A DNA stretch of 64,000 nucleotides, taken from C-114 sp963719285. Lineage in GTDB: Bacteria; Chloroflexota; Limnocylindria; Limnocylindrales; CSP1-4. The stretch is from positions 310,001 through 374,000 of the forward strand of contig CAVRBO010000001.1 in NCBI GenBank assembly GCA_963719285.1, in the 5' to 3' direction. The position numbers were made by a program, and so were the translations under genes. Below are positions 8,903 through 17,315 of the stretch, in pieces; position 1 is the stretch's first letter; every line of letters begins with the position of its first letter. The notes beneath the pieces were generated by a model. That model saw nothing but the letters and a program-made list of their open reading frames with translations. It did no database searches and was not told the DNA's origin.

Positions 8903-9015
8903 GGCCTCGACGCGCCCCGCTGGACGTCGGAATGCGCACCGGCGGCGCCCCCTTGAGACGGCCTCGACGAAGCCCCGGCCGGCTGCCGACGCGCACCGTC
9001 TCCCGGAGGTCATCC

Positions 9016-10089
9016 GTGCCCGACTCGCAGGTTCCAGCCGAGGGTGGCGACGTCCGCCCGCTCGACTATGCGGCCCTGAACGGCTGGGATCGGCCGTACG
9101 AGATCTACGACGATTTCGACCTGCCGACCTACGTCGGACCGGTCTCGTTCAGCGGCCTGCCCTGGATCACCGACCCGGTCGAGATCGCCGCACGGGCCGT
9201 CGACGTGGCCGTCATGGGCGCGCCGTACGATGACGGCGTCAGCCACCGCTCGGGGGCGCGTTTCGGGCCGAGGGCGATCCGCCAGGCCCAGTACACGGCG
9301 GGCTCGCTCCACTCACTCCAGCTCGGCGTCGAGCCGTTCGAGATCCTCACGGTGATCGACGCCGGCGATGCCAACATCGTGCCCCGCTGGCCGGAGCGGT
9401 CGCACGCGCTCATCTACCACAAGGTCCGCGAGATCGCGGCGACCGGCGCGATCCCGATCATCCTCGGCGGCGACCACTCGATCACCTGGCCCGCCGCATC
9501 GGCGATCGCGGACGTGCGCCGTCCGGGCAGTATCGGGATCGTCCACTTCGATGCCCACGCCGATACCGCCGACGAGGACTGGGGCGTCCTCAACGGCCAT
9601 GGCACGCCGATGCGCCGGCTCATCGAGTCCGGGGCCGTGGCTGGCCGCAACTTCGTGCAGGTCGGCCTGCGCGGCTACTGGCCGTCGGTCGAGGTCTTCG
9701 CGTGGATGAAGGATCACGAGCTGCGTTACCACTTCATGACCGAGATCGAGGAGCGGGGATCGGAGGCCGTCATCGCCGACGCCATCGCCGAAGCGCTCGA
9801 CGGGCCCGATTCGATCTATCTCTCGCTCGACATCGACGTCATCGATCCGGGACTCGCGCCGGGGACGGGCACGCCCGAGCCGGGAGGGATGCTGACCCGC
9901 GAGGTGCTCCGGGCCGTCCGCCAGATCGTGGGCGCCGTCGAGCTCGCCGGGATGGACGTCGTCGAGGTGTCGCCGCCCTACGACTTCGCCGAGGCGACTG
10001 CGATGGCGGCCCACCGGGCGGCCCTCGAGGCGATCAGCGCGCTGGCGGTCAAGAAGGCCTCGGGGCGGTCCGTCCGGTTCGTCGGGTGA
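9016..10089 (+). CDS. speB: agmatinase-family ureohydrolase
   Basis: Manganese-dependent ureohydrolase, 357 residues, of the arginase/agmatinase family. All metal-binding motifs are present: GGDHSITWP (about 152), IVHFDAHADTADE (about 176) and LSLDIDVIDPGLAPGTGTPEPG (about 269). The best-known reaction is agmatine to putrescine plus urea, but guanidinobutyrase and guanidinopropionase share these motifs, so the substrate is inferred. I chose GTG 9016 because it sits 6 bases after a clear GGAGG at 9005-9009. The following methyltransferase start overlaps its stop by 4 bases (GTGA), so the two are translationally coupled. Confidence 0.82.
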   Translation: MPDSQVPAEGGDVRPLDYAALNGWDRPYEIYDDFDLPTYVGPVSFSGLPWITDPVEIAARAVDVAVMGAPYDDGVSHRSGARFGPRAIRQAQYTAGSLHSLQLGVEPFEILTVIDAGDANIVPRWPERSHALIYHKVREIAATGAIPIILGGDHSITWPAASAIADVRRPGSIGIVHFDAHADTADEDWGVLNGHGTPMRRLIESGAVAGRNFVQVGLRGYWPSVEVFAWMKDHELRYHFMTEIEERGSEAVIADAIAEALDGPDSIYLSLDIDVIDPGLAPGTGTPEPGGMLTREVLRAVRQIVGAVELAGMDVVEVSPPYDFAEATAMAAHRAALEAISALAVKKASGRSVRFVG

Positions 10090-10943
10090 CCGTGCCCCGA
10101 TCGATGCCTTCGGATCGGGATCCGCTCCACCCGTACGACCCATCGGCGACGGCCCTGCCGGCGCCGTCTCCGGCCGAGGCGGTCGCCCTGGCCCGGCTGT
10201 ACGACCTCGACCTCGCCCAGGACCCCGGCGACCTCGACCTGTATCTCGCCCTGGCCGGGCGCACCGGCGGCCCGATCCTGGAGCTGGCGACGGGCACCGG
10301 GCGGCTCGCGGTGCCGCTGGCCGCGCAGGGCCACATCGTCACCGGCGTCGACATCGACCCGGCGATGCTCGCCCGCGCCCGGGCACGGGTGGAGGCGATC
10401 GGCGGCGGCGCGGTGGCCGGCCTGCAATTCGTGATCGGCGACGCGCGATCGGTCCGGCTGCCCGACGCCGGCCGCTATGAGCTCGCGTTCCTCGCCCTGA
10501 ACTCGCTCTTCATCATGGGCAACCGCGCCGACCAGCAGGCGGTCATCGCGACGCTCGCCGCGCACCTTGCGCCGGGCGGTCTCGCTGTCGTCGACGTGTG
10601 GCTCCCGGACGCCGACGATCTGGCCCGCTACGACGGCCGGATCATGCTCGAGTACCCGCGTCGGGACCCGGCCACGGGCCAGCACGTGGTCAAGATCGGC
10701 AGCGCGATCCACGACGCCGCCACCGCCACGGTCAGGCTGACGACGATCTACGAGGAGGGCGACCCGGGCGAACCGGTCGTCCGCTGGATCCGCCGCGACG
10801 AGATGCGGCTCGTCGGGGTCGACGAGCTGCGCGGCTTCGCCGAGGCCGCCGGTCTCGTGGTCGAATCGATCGCCGGCGGCTACGACCTGGACCCGCACGG
10901 ACCGGGCGCCGACCGGGCGATCCTCATCGCGGCGCGGCCGTGA
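10086..10943 (+). CDS. class I SAM-dependent methyltransferase
   Basis: About 285 residues. The SAM-binding motif I is ILELATGTGRLAVPLAAQGH, followed by the acidic motif VTGVDIDPAML, then FVIGDARSVRLP and LAFLALNSLFIM: a complete Rossmann methyltransferase core followed by a beta-rich C-terminal region. The target is unknown. The likely start is GTG 10086, overlapping the ureohydrolase stop; GTG 10092 and ATG 10104 are alternatives. Coupling to the ureohydrolase hints at a shared polyamine or amino-acid pathway, but that is speculative. Confidence 0.75.
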   Translation: MTVPRSMPSDRDPLHPYDPSATALPAPSPAEAVALARLYDLDLAQDPGDLDLYLALAGRTGGPILELATGTGRLAVPLAAQGHIVTGVDIDPAMLARARARVEAIGGGAVAGLQFVIGDARSVRLPDAGRYELAFLALNSLFIMGNRADQQAVIATLAAHLAPGGLAVVDVWLPDADDLARYDGRIMLEYPRRDPATGQHVVKIGSAIHDAATATVRLTTIYEEGDPGEPVVRWIRRDEMRLVGVDELRGFAEAAGLVVESIAGGYDLDPHGPGADRAILIAARP

Positions 10944-11047
10944 GGCCCTGCCCGCGTGGCCACCGGACCCTGGCGTCGCGTCGGCCGGAGACGCAGGCAC
11001 CCGACCCGGGCCGACCGGCCGCCCTCGGGTCCGACGTTCGCACTTGG

Positions 11048-11053
11048 TACACT
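11048..11053 (+). promoter_or_regulatory. -10 box TACACT of CpaE-like gene 1
   Basis: GGTACACTCG is followed by ATG eight bases after the hexamer (11062). It is the same arrangement as at 7133, with no room for a ribosome-binding site, so the message is probably leaderless. Confidence 0.6.
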
Positions 11054-11061
11054 CGCCCGCG

Positions 11062-12207
11062 ATGACAGCGAACAGCCAGATACGCCTCCTCGTCGTGGAG
11101 GACGTTCCCCAGGTCGCCCAGTACATCCGGGGGCTCCTCAACTCGCAGGCGACGATCAAGCTCCTGGACGTCATGACGGACGGGTCCAAGGTCAAGGGCC
11201 AGATCCAGCAGCTCAAGCCCGACGTCGTCATCATCGACGCCCTGCTCCAGGGTCGGATGCGTGGGCTCGCGGTCGCCCAGCAACTCCGCGAGGAGCGCCG
11301 GGCCACGCCGGTCATCATCCTCACGGTGCCCCAGAACCCGGTCGACGTCGACCCGTCGAAGGGCATCGACGCCGTTCTCTCGATGCCGTTCTCCGGCTAC
11401 GACCTCATCAACCGGGTGAACGCGGTCCACATCGCGTTCCAGGCCAGCGACGAGGGCACGTCGTCGCGGATGTACAGCGTGTTCGCTCCGAAGGGCGGGG
11501 TCGGCAAGACGACGATCGCGTTCAACCTCGCCGTGGCGATCGGGCAGCTCAGCAAGCGGACCGTGCTGATCGACGGCAGCCTGCAGTTCGGCGACCTGCG
11601 GGCTCTCCTGAAGGTGCCGGTCGACGCCCCGTCGATCCTGGACCTGCCCACGGACCGCATCCAGGAGTCCGATCTGCAGGACGTCCTGTGGCGCGATCCA
11701 TCGGGGATCGACATCCTGCTCGCCCCGCCGCGCGTCGAGATGGCCGAGATGGTCACCGTTCGCGACGTCGACAAGGTCCTGTCGCTGCTGCGTCGGGCCT
11801 ACGAGGTCATCGTCCTCGACACGCCGCCCGTGCTGAACGATGTCAACCTCGCCTTCCTCGACCAGTCGGACCTCATCCTCGAGATCGTCACCTACGACTC
11901 GACGACGATCCACAACACGATCGCGGTGGCCGACGCGTTCCGGACGATCGGCTACCCGGCCTCGAAAGTGCGCTACCTCGTGAACCGGGCCAATTCGGCC
12001 GGTGGCATCCAGGCCGATGACCTCGCCCGGGCCCTCGGCCGCGTGCCCGAGTACTCCATCGTGTCGGACGGCCGGCTGGTCGTCGCCTCGAACAACGAGG
12101 GCGTCCCGTTCGTCCTCGCCGAACCGTCGGCTGCGATCACCCTCGACATCGGCCGGCTGGCCGTGTCGCTCGTCGAGAACCGCGCGCCGGCCGCAGCGAG
12201 GCGCTGA
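11062..12207 (+). CDS. CpaE/TadZ-like protein 1: receiver-like domain plus ParA/MinD-type ATPase
   Basis: A protein of 381 residues. Residues 1-125 resemble a response-regulator receiver (IRLLVVEDVP at the start, VVIIDALLQGRMRG at the phospho-acceptor strand). Residues 135-380 form a MinD/ParA-like ATPase with an intact deviant Walker A, FAPKGGVGKTT, then LIDGSLQFGD and VIVLDTPPVLNDV. CpaE/TadZ proteins localise Flp/Tad pilus machinery, but no other pilus gene is in view and related ATPases serve other positioning roles. It starts at ATG 11062 just after a -10 box. MurI begins one base after its stop, which may link it to wall growth. A second, diverged copy lies at 40680-41859. Confidence 0.78.
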   Translation: MTANSQIRLLVVEDVPQVAQYIRGLLNSQATIKLLDVMTDGSKVKGQIQQLKPDVVIIDALLQGRMRGLAVAQQLREERRATPVIILTVPQNPVDVDPSKGIDAVLSMPFSGYDLINRVNAVHIAFQASDEGTSSRMYSVFAPKGGVGKTTIAFNLAVAIGQLSKRTVLIDGSLQFGDLRALLKVPVDAPSILDLPTDRIQESDLQDVLWRDPSGIDILLAPPRVEMAEMVTVRDVDKVLSLLRRAYEVIVLDTPPVLNDVNLAFLDQSDLILEIVTYDSTTIHNTIAVADAFRTIGYPASKVRYLVNRANSAGGIQADDLARALGRVPEYSIVSDGRLVVASNNEGVPFVLAEPSAAITLDIGRLAVSLVENRAPAAARR

Positions 12208-12208
12208 C

Positions 12209-13093
12209 TTGGCCGACCCGCGCCCGATCGGGGTCTTCGACTCGGGGGTGGGAGGGCTGACGGTCCTCCGCGAGATCCTCCGCCGGTCGCCCGCCAAATC
12301 GACGCTCTACCTCGGTGACAACGACCGCGCACCATACGGCGTCCGCCCCGACGCCGAGGTCCTGGCGTTCAGCCGGCAGGCCCTCGACACGCTCGTGGCC
12401 CGCGACGTCAAGGCGATCGTCGTCGCCTGCAATACCTCGACCGCTGTCGCGCTGGTCGACCTCCGGCGGCGTTACGACATCCCGATCCTCGGCGTGATCC
12501 GGCCCGGCGCGGCCGCGGCGGCACTGGCGACGCGCAGCCGCCGGGTCGGCGTGATCGCCACCCCGGCGACCGTCCGCTCGCACGCCTACTTCGAGGCGAT
12601 CAAGGACGAGAACCCGGCGATCGAGGTCTACGAGCACGCGACCCCCACCCTCGTGCCCCTCGTCGAGGCAGGGGTGCTCGACGGACCCGAGGCCGAAGCC
12701 GCCGTAGCCGAGGCGCTCGCCCCCCTGCTGGGCAGCCGGGACGCCGCCGGTGAGTTCATCTTCCCGCTCCCGGCATCCACCCGGATCGACACGCTCCTGC
12801 TCGGCTGCACCCACTACCCGCTGCTGCGCTCGGTGATCGCGGACCACGTCGGTGACAGCGTCGCGATCGTGGACAGCGCGACCGCGACGGCGTCCGCTCT
12901 CGTCGAGCTGCTGTCCATCAACGGGCTCGAGGCGCAGGGTACGGACGGAGGCCGCAACGGGCACGAGCCGGCCCCGGTCCATCATCGCCAGCTCACGACC
13001 GGCGACCCGCAGGCGTTCCGGGCCGTCGCCGGTCGCCTCTTCGGGGACGCGTTCACGGACGTCGAGCCCGTCGAGCTCGAGGTGCGGGCATGA
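12209..13093 (+). CDS. murI: glutamate racemase
   Basis: Converts L- to D-glutamate for peptidoglycan, cytoplasmic, 294 residues. Family motifs are all visible: IGVFDSGVGGLTVLRE at the N-terminus, YLGDNDRAPYG, VVACNTSTAVAL (first catalytic cysteine, about residue 74) and LLGCTHYPLLR (second catalytic cysteine). The start is TTG at 12209, giving Met-Ala-Asp-Pro-Arg-Pro. It lies one base after the stop of CpaE-like gene 1, with no ribosome site of its own, so translation is probably coupled. Its stop overlaps the next start by four bases (ATGA). Confidence 0.93.
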   Translation: MADPRPIGVFDSGVGGLTVLREILRRSPAKSTLYLGDNDRAPYGVRPDAEVLAFSRQALDTLVARDVKAIVVACNTSTAVALVDLRRRYDIPILGVIRPGAAAAALATRSRRVGVIATPATVRSHAYFEAIKDENPAIEVYEHATPTLVPLVEAGVLDGPEAEAAVAEALAPLLGSRDAAGEFIFPLPASTRIDTLLLGCTHYPLLRSVIADHVGDSVAIVDSATATASALVELLSINGLEAQGTDGGRNGHEPAPVHHRQLTTGDPQAFRAVAGRLFGDAFTDVEPVELEVRA

Positions 13094-14343
13094 GTGGCGG
13101 ACGCAAGCCGTCGCGGCGGATGGGTCCCACGGATCCGCTCTGGCAGGGTGGCTTCCTCGTCGGCGCGGCCATCGGCGCCGCGGCGACCGTGCTCGGACGG
13201 CGGGCCGAACGCTCGGCCAGGCGCGGGCTCGTGGACTGGCCGGCCGCCGAGAAGTTCGCCGTCGACCGGCTCAGGAACGCCCCGGGCAAGCTCTCGCCCG
13301 AACAGCTCGCCGAGGCGGAGGTCGCCTACACGGCGGCCCTCGAGGTGATCGTCCCCAGGCTCTCGGAGGTCCTCGGCGCGGAACTTCCCGGGATCGTGGC
13401 CCGGGCCGGCGTGGTCGACCGAGCGGGCTGGGTCCGGGCCAACGTCGCGACCTTCGCCCAGCTCATCGGCCACCTCGAGGGGCGCCTGCTCGACCAGGTC
13501 ATCCCGCCCGGCGGCGGTGTCGCCAAGGCATCCATGGCCCTCGCCAATCGTTGGGTGACGACGCGCCAGCTCGGCTTCCTCCTCGGGTTCATGGGCCAGC
13601 GGGTGCTCGGCCAGTACGACCTCGCCCTGCTGTCGGCGGAAGCCACCCCCGGACGGCTGCTGTTCGTCGAGGAGAACATCCGGCATACGGCGCGCGTGCT
13701 GGACGTCCCGCTCCCGGCCTTCCGGGCGTGGATCGCCCTCCACGAGACCACCCACGCGTTCGAGTTCGAGGCCCATCCGTGGCTCCGGCCCTATCTCGCC
13801 GGTCGCCTGGAGCGCCAGCTCACCTCGCTGAGCGACGACCTCTCGGTCGTGTCGGGCGACACGCTCCGTCAGCTCGGCCGGGCGCTCCGGGGCGAGGGCG
13901 GCGGCGACCACTGGATCGAACGCCTCATGTCGGACGAGCAGCGCCGGCTGTTCCGCGAGACGCAGGCGGTCATGAGCCTGCTGGAGGGCTTCTCCGATTA
14001 CATCATGGACGAGGTCGGCCGGGAGATCGTCCCGGACGTCGAGCGGATCAGCGCCCGGTTCCACGAGCGGCGCGAGCGCAAGACCGGCTTCGAGCGCGCG
14101 GTCATGCGGCTCATCGGGATGGACCTCAAGCTGGACCAGTACAAGAAGGGCGAGCGGTTCGTGCGGGCCATCGCGGACCGGGCCGGAGCCGCGGCCCTCA
14201 CCCACCTCTGGGATGGTCCCGAGACGCTGCCGCGGGAGGGCGAGATCGAGGCGCCGGAGCGCTGGATCGCCAGGGTGCTGGGCCCCTCGGGGACCGCGAA
14301 CCGGATCGATCCCCGCGGCCCGTCGCCGAGCCTCGAGGCATGA
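13090..14343 (+). CDS. DUF2342 / F420-associated zinc metallopeptidase-like protein
   Basis: A 417-residue protein of the DUF2342 zincin family, annotated elsewhere as 'coenzyme F420 biosynthesis-associated' because of its distribution, not a proven role. The zinc motif HETTHAFEFE is at about residues 218-227. A downstream helix with ETQAVMSLLEGFSDYIMDEV supplies the likely third ligand. An N-terminal stretch GGFLVGAAIGAAATVLG is hydrophobic and may anchor it. Most of the chain is helical. It starts with ATG 13090, overlapping the murI stop, and its own stop overlaps the next gene. No physiological substrate is known. Confidence 0.8.
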   Translation: MSGGRKPSRRMGPTDPLWQGGFLVGAAIGAAATVLGRRAERSARRGLVDWPAAEKFAVDRLRNAPGKLSPEQLAEAEVAYTAALEVIVPRLSEVLGAELPGIVARAGVVDRAGWVRANVATFAQLIGHLEGRLLDQVIPPGGGVAKASMALANRWVTTRQLGFLLGFMGQRVLGQYDLALLSAEATPGRLLFVEENIRHTARVLDVPLPAFRAWIALHETTHAFEFEAHPWLRPYLAGRLERQLTSLSDDLSVVSGDTLRQLGRALRGEGGGDHWIERLMSDEQRRLFRETQAVMSLLEGFSDYIMDEVGREIVPDVERISARFHERRERKTGFERAVMRLIGMDLKLDQYKKGERFVRAIADRAGAAALTHLWDGPETLPREGEIEAPERWIARVLGPSGTANRIDPRGPSPSLEA

Positions 14344-15420
14344 CCGAGGAGCTGCGCCGGGTCGCCGGCCCGGGCCACGGACCCCACGGCGCGCCGACGG
14401 CCATCGCCCTCACCCCGATCCTCTCGGCCCGTTACCGGGTCCGCGATCTCGACCGGATCCGCGCCGCGGCGCCCGGAGCCCGGATCGTCAACGTCTCGAC
14501 CGAGGGCCTGGCCGACGGCCCGCTCGACGACGTCGAGGTCCTCCTGCGCGGCTGGCTCGCCGCCGACGCGTTCGATCGGCTCCTCGCCCGGGCCCCGCGT
14601 CTCGCCTGGGTCCACTCGGCCTCGGCCGGCGTGGAGCGCGTCCTCACCCCGGCCGGACGCTCGCGCGGGCTCGTCATCACGAATGCCCGGGGCGTGTTCA
14701 GCCGCCCGATCGCCGAGTACGTCCTGATGATGATCCTGGCCATCAGCCGCCGGCTGCCCCAGCTGCTCGAACTGCAGCGGGAGCGGACCTGGCAGCCGCT
14801 CGAGGGCGCCGAACTGCGCGACATCACCGTCGGTGTCGTCGGCCTCGGGTCGATCGGCCGGGCCGTGGGCTCGCTCGCCGGCGCGTTCGGCTGCCGGGTC
14901 ATCGCGACCCGCCGCCGGCCCGACGTCGGATCGAGCGCCGGGCATGCCCCTGGCGAGCTCGAGGAGGACGACGGCCGGCCCCTGGGCGAGAGCGGTCTTC
15001 GACCGGGTGCTCGGCCCGGAAGGCCTGCCGGAGCTCCTGTCGGAGTCCGACTTCATCGTCCTCGCGCTTCCGCTCACGCCCGAGACGGAGAACATGATCT
15101 CGGCCGAGACGCTCGCGCTCGTCAAGCCCGGGGCCTGGCTCATCAACGTCGCCCGGGGCCGCCTCATCGACGACGGCGCCCTTCGCCGGGCGCTCGCCGA
15201 GGGCCCGCTCGGCGGCGTCGTCCTGGACGCGTTCCGCGAGGAGCCGCTCCAGCCCACGTCGCCGTTCTACGACCTGCCCAACGCGATCATCACGCCCCAC
15301 ACGGCCTGGTCGTCGGGTCGTGTGGTCGACCGAAGCGTCGAGCTCTTCTGCGAGAACCTCCGGCGTTTCGCCACGGCGCAGCCGCTCGTCAACGTCGTCG
15401 ATCCCGCCGTCGGCTACTGA
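14340..15420 (+). CDS. D-isomer-specific 2-hydroxyacid dehydrogenase, one frameshift
   Basis: NAD(P)-dependent dehydrogenase related to glyoxylate/hydroxypyruvate and phosphoglycerate dehydrogenases, about 359 residues after correction. The first half shows VHSASAGVERVL, GVFSRPIAEYVLMMIL and the nucleotide-binding VGVVGLGSIGRAVGSLA. The second half, one frame away, shows INVARGRLIDDGAL (catalytic Arg), REEPLQP (Glu) and IITPHTAWSSG (His). The frame changes between about 14930 and 14990, and the total length is one base over a multiple of three. Both halves are well conserved, so a sequencing insertion is likelier than a dead gene. The start ATG overlaps the previous stop. YchF follows after 3 bases. 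Confidence 0.82.
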
Positions 15421-15423
15421 CCG

Positions 15424-16527
15424 GTGCAGATCGCGATCGTCGGCCTGGCCGGCAGTGGCAAGACGACGGTCTTCAACACCCTCACCCGGGGGCATGCCGA
15501 GACCGGCGGCTTCGGGGGGCTCCAGCTCAACGTCGGGGTGGTCAAGGTGCCCGACGAGCGGCTCGACCGCCTCGCCGCGATCTTCAAGCCAAAGAAGATC
15601 GTCCAGGCCGACGTCACGTACGTGGACCTGCCGGCGCCGCCGGCGTCGTCCGAGGGGCGGATCGGGACCGAGGAACTGCCGGCCGAGCACCTGGCCCGAC
15701 TGCGCGACTCTGACGCCCTGCTCCACGTCGTCCGGGCGTTCGATGACCCGTCGGTCCCGCATCCGCTCGGCAACGTCGATCCGTGGCGCGATCTCGAGAA
15801 CCTCGATCTCGAATTCGTCCTGGCCGACCTCGCGATCATCGAGCGGCGGATCGAGCGGCTGGCCGCGACCGGGCGCCACGGCACGCCCGCCGAGCGCGAG
15901 GCGAATGAACGCGAAGAGGTCATCCTGCGGCGGCTCAAGACCGCGCTCGAGGAGGGGCGGCCGATCCGCGACGAGCCGCTGGCGCCCGAAGAGGAGAAGG
16001 CGATCCGGGGCTTCCGGTTCCTGAGCCAGAAGCCCGTGCTCGTGCTCCTGAATCTCGGTGAATCGGACCTGCCGAAGGCCGCCGAGCGGGTCGCCTCGAT
16101 CGCCGATCGGTACCTCTTCAAGCACGCGATCGTGGACGCGCTGTCGGCCCGGGTCGAGATGGAACTCGGCGAGCTCGACCCGGCGGACCTGGCGGCCTTC
16201 ATGGAGGAGCTCGGGCTTCACGAGTCGAGCCTGGACCGGGTCATCGCCCTGTCGTATCGGCTGCTCGGGCTCATCAGCTTCCTCACGGCCGGCCCGGACG
16301 AGGTGCGGGCCTGGCCGATCCCGGACGACTCGACGGCCGTTGACGCCGCTGCCGCGATCCATACGGACCTCGCCCGTGGCTTCATCCGGGCCGAGGTTGT
16401 GGCCTACGAAGACCTGCTCGCCCTCGGCTCCATCGCGGAGGCACGCAAGCACGGCAAGCTGCGCTCTGAGGGCAAGACCTCCCGGGTCCACGACGGCGAC
16501 GTGCTGGAGATCCTCTTCAGCCGCTGA
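15424..16527 (+). CDS. ychF: YchF/EngD/Ola1-type GTPase-ATPase
   Basis: Ribosome-associated P-loop NTPase of 367 residues. It starts at GTG 15424 with the G1 motif GLAGSGKTTVFNTLT, then G3-like VDLPAPP, a coiled-coil insert (about residues 125-180), the family-specific G4 variant NLGESD (NxxE in place of NKxD, which explains the ATP preference of the family) and a C-terminal TGS domain ending HDGDVLEILFSR. It lies three bases after the dehydrogenase stop and closes this gene cluster. The family is implicated in translation and stress control. Confidence 0.93.
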   Translation: MQIAIVGLAGSGKTTVFNTLTRGHAETGGFGGLQLNVGVVKVPDERLDRLAAIFKPKKIVQADVTYVDLPAPPASSEGRIGTEELPAEHLARLRDSDALLHVVRAFDDPSVPHPLGNVDPWRDLENLDLEFVLADLAIIERRIERLAATGRHGTPAEREANEREEVILRRLKTALEEGRPIRDEPLAPEEEKAIRGFRFLSQKPVLVLLNLGESDLPKAAERVASIADRYLFKHAIVDALSARVEMELGELDPADLAAFMEELGLHESSLDRVIALSYRLLGLISFLTAGPDEVRAWPIPDDSTAVDAAAAIHTDLARGFIRAEVVAYEDLLALGSIAEARKHGKLRSEGKTSRVHDGDVLEILFSR

Positions 16528-16842
16528 GCTTCGCCACCCTGGCAGGCCTGTGGCAGGTGCCGGATATCGCCCCCGGAGGATGCAACGTACGAGGGTTCCA
16601 CCTGCTCATGATCGGCCACCGATCCGGCCATTCGCGCCGGTGATATCCGGCTCGAACCGACCCTCGGTCGGGACCTTGCATTCCCGTCACCGATATCCGG
16701 TTCGAAACCGGCTCAGCGAGACGTAGCAGTCCTGCCCGTGATATCCGGCTCGAACGGACCGGCGCGAGTCGAGGTCGCCACTCCCCGTGCGGGCGGGCGC
16801 CGCGACCGGTGGCGCATCGGCGGGCGCCGCGACCGCGCCCGC
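16528..16842. other. convergent intergenic region with repeated GATATCCGG motif
   Basis: A 315-base gap between the 3' ends of ychF and the minus-strand gene at 16843. I see no open frame worth calling. It contains three direct copies and one inverted copy of a GATATCCGG-type element, listed separately. No U-rich terminator is evident. Confidence 0.6.
16642..16756. repeat. three direct copies of GATATCCGGYTCGAAC-type element, about 49 bp apart
   Basis: Copies begin at 16642, 16692 and 16740. All share GATATCCGG then C/T-TCGAA. Spacing is 50 and 48 bases. An inverted partial copy, GCCGGATATC, lies at 16559-16568 and is a perfect 10-base complement of 16642-16651. The intervening sequences are unrelated. 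Confidence 0.85.
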
Positions 16843-17241
16843 TCAGTGGGGGCGAGTGCGGCCGATCGCGTCGGGGTCGAAGTCGACGAGGATCGCCTTG
16901 TAATCGGGCCGGGCGTCGACGTCGTCCTCGTCGTCGTCCTCGTCATCGGACCCGTCGAGCCGACCGCCGTCGATCCCGGCGAGGAAGGTCTCGTCGAGGT
17001 CCGCCGAGACGTTCATGGCCGCCGTGAGCCGTGCGTCGGAGATGTACACGAACCCGTACTCGCGCTCGAGCTCCTCGGCGATGGCCTCGATGAGGGTATC
17101 TTGGTGATACGAGCCGATCACGCGCTCCCGGACGGCCAGGACGGTCTGGAAGAACTCCTCCGGCTCGATCTCCTCCTCGTGCCCGAGCAGCAGGTCGGCG
17201 AAGACGTCGTTGTCACCCTCATGCAGTTCGTAGAAGTACAC
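16843..17241 (-). CDS. small acidic hypothetical protein
   Basis: A 132-residue protein of unrecognised family. It opens MYFYELHEGDNDVFADLLL and is strongly acidic. A predicted helical middle carries LIEAIAEELEREYGFVYIS, and a C-terminal Asp/Glu run (about residues 97-107) precedes a short tail ending YKAILVDFDPDAIGRTRPH. No signal peptide or membrane helix. The start is GTG at 17241. It is transcribed divergently from the PfkB kinase across a 74-base gap. Function unknown. Confidence 0.6.
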   Translation of the reverse strand: MYFYELHEGDNDVFADLLLGHEEEIEPEEFFQTVLAVRERVIGSYHQDTLIEAIAEELEREYGFVYISDARLTAAMNVSADLDETFLAGIDGGRLDGSDDEDDDEDDVDARPDYKAILVDFDPDAIGRTRPH

Positions 17242-17315
17242 GCTCGCTCCCGGCGCCTGGTCTGTCTGGATCGGGTCGGGCGTGCCTGCCCGAGCCGTCT
17301 TCAGTATAGGTCGGC

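Noticed and set aside
16559..16756. CRISPR array
   Set aside because: The repeat core is only about 15 bases, one copy is inverted, copies are imperfect and no cas genes are near. The Cas4-like cysteine pattern in the UvrD-RecB protein is that of AddB-type nucleases.
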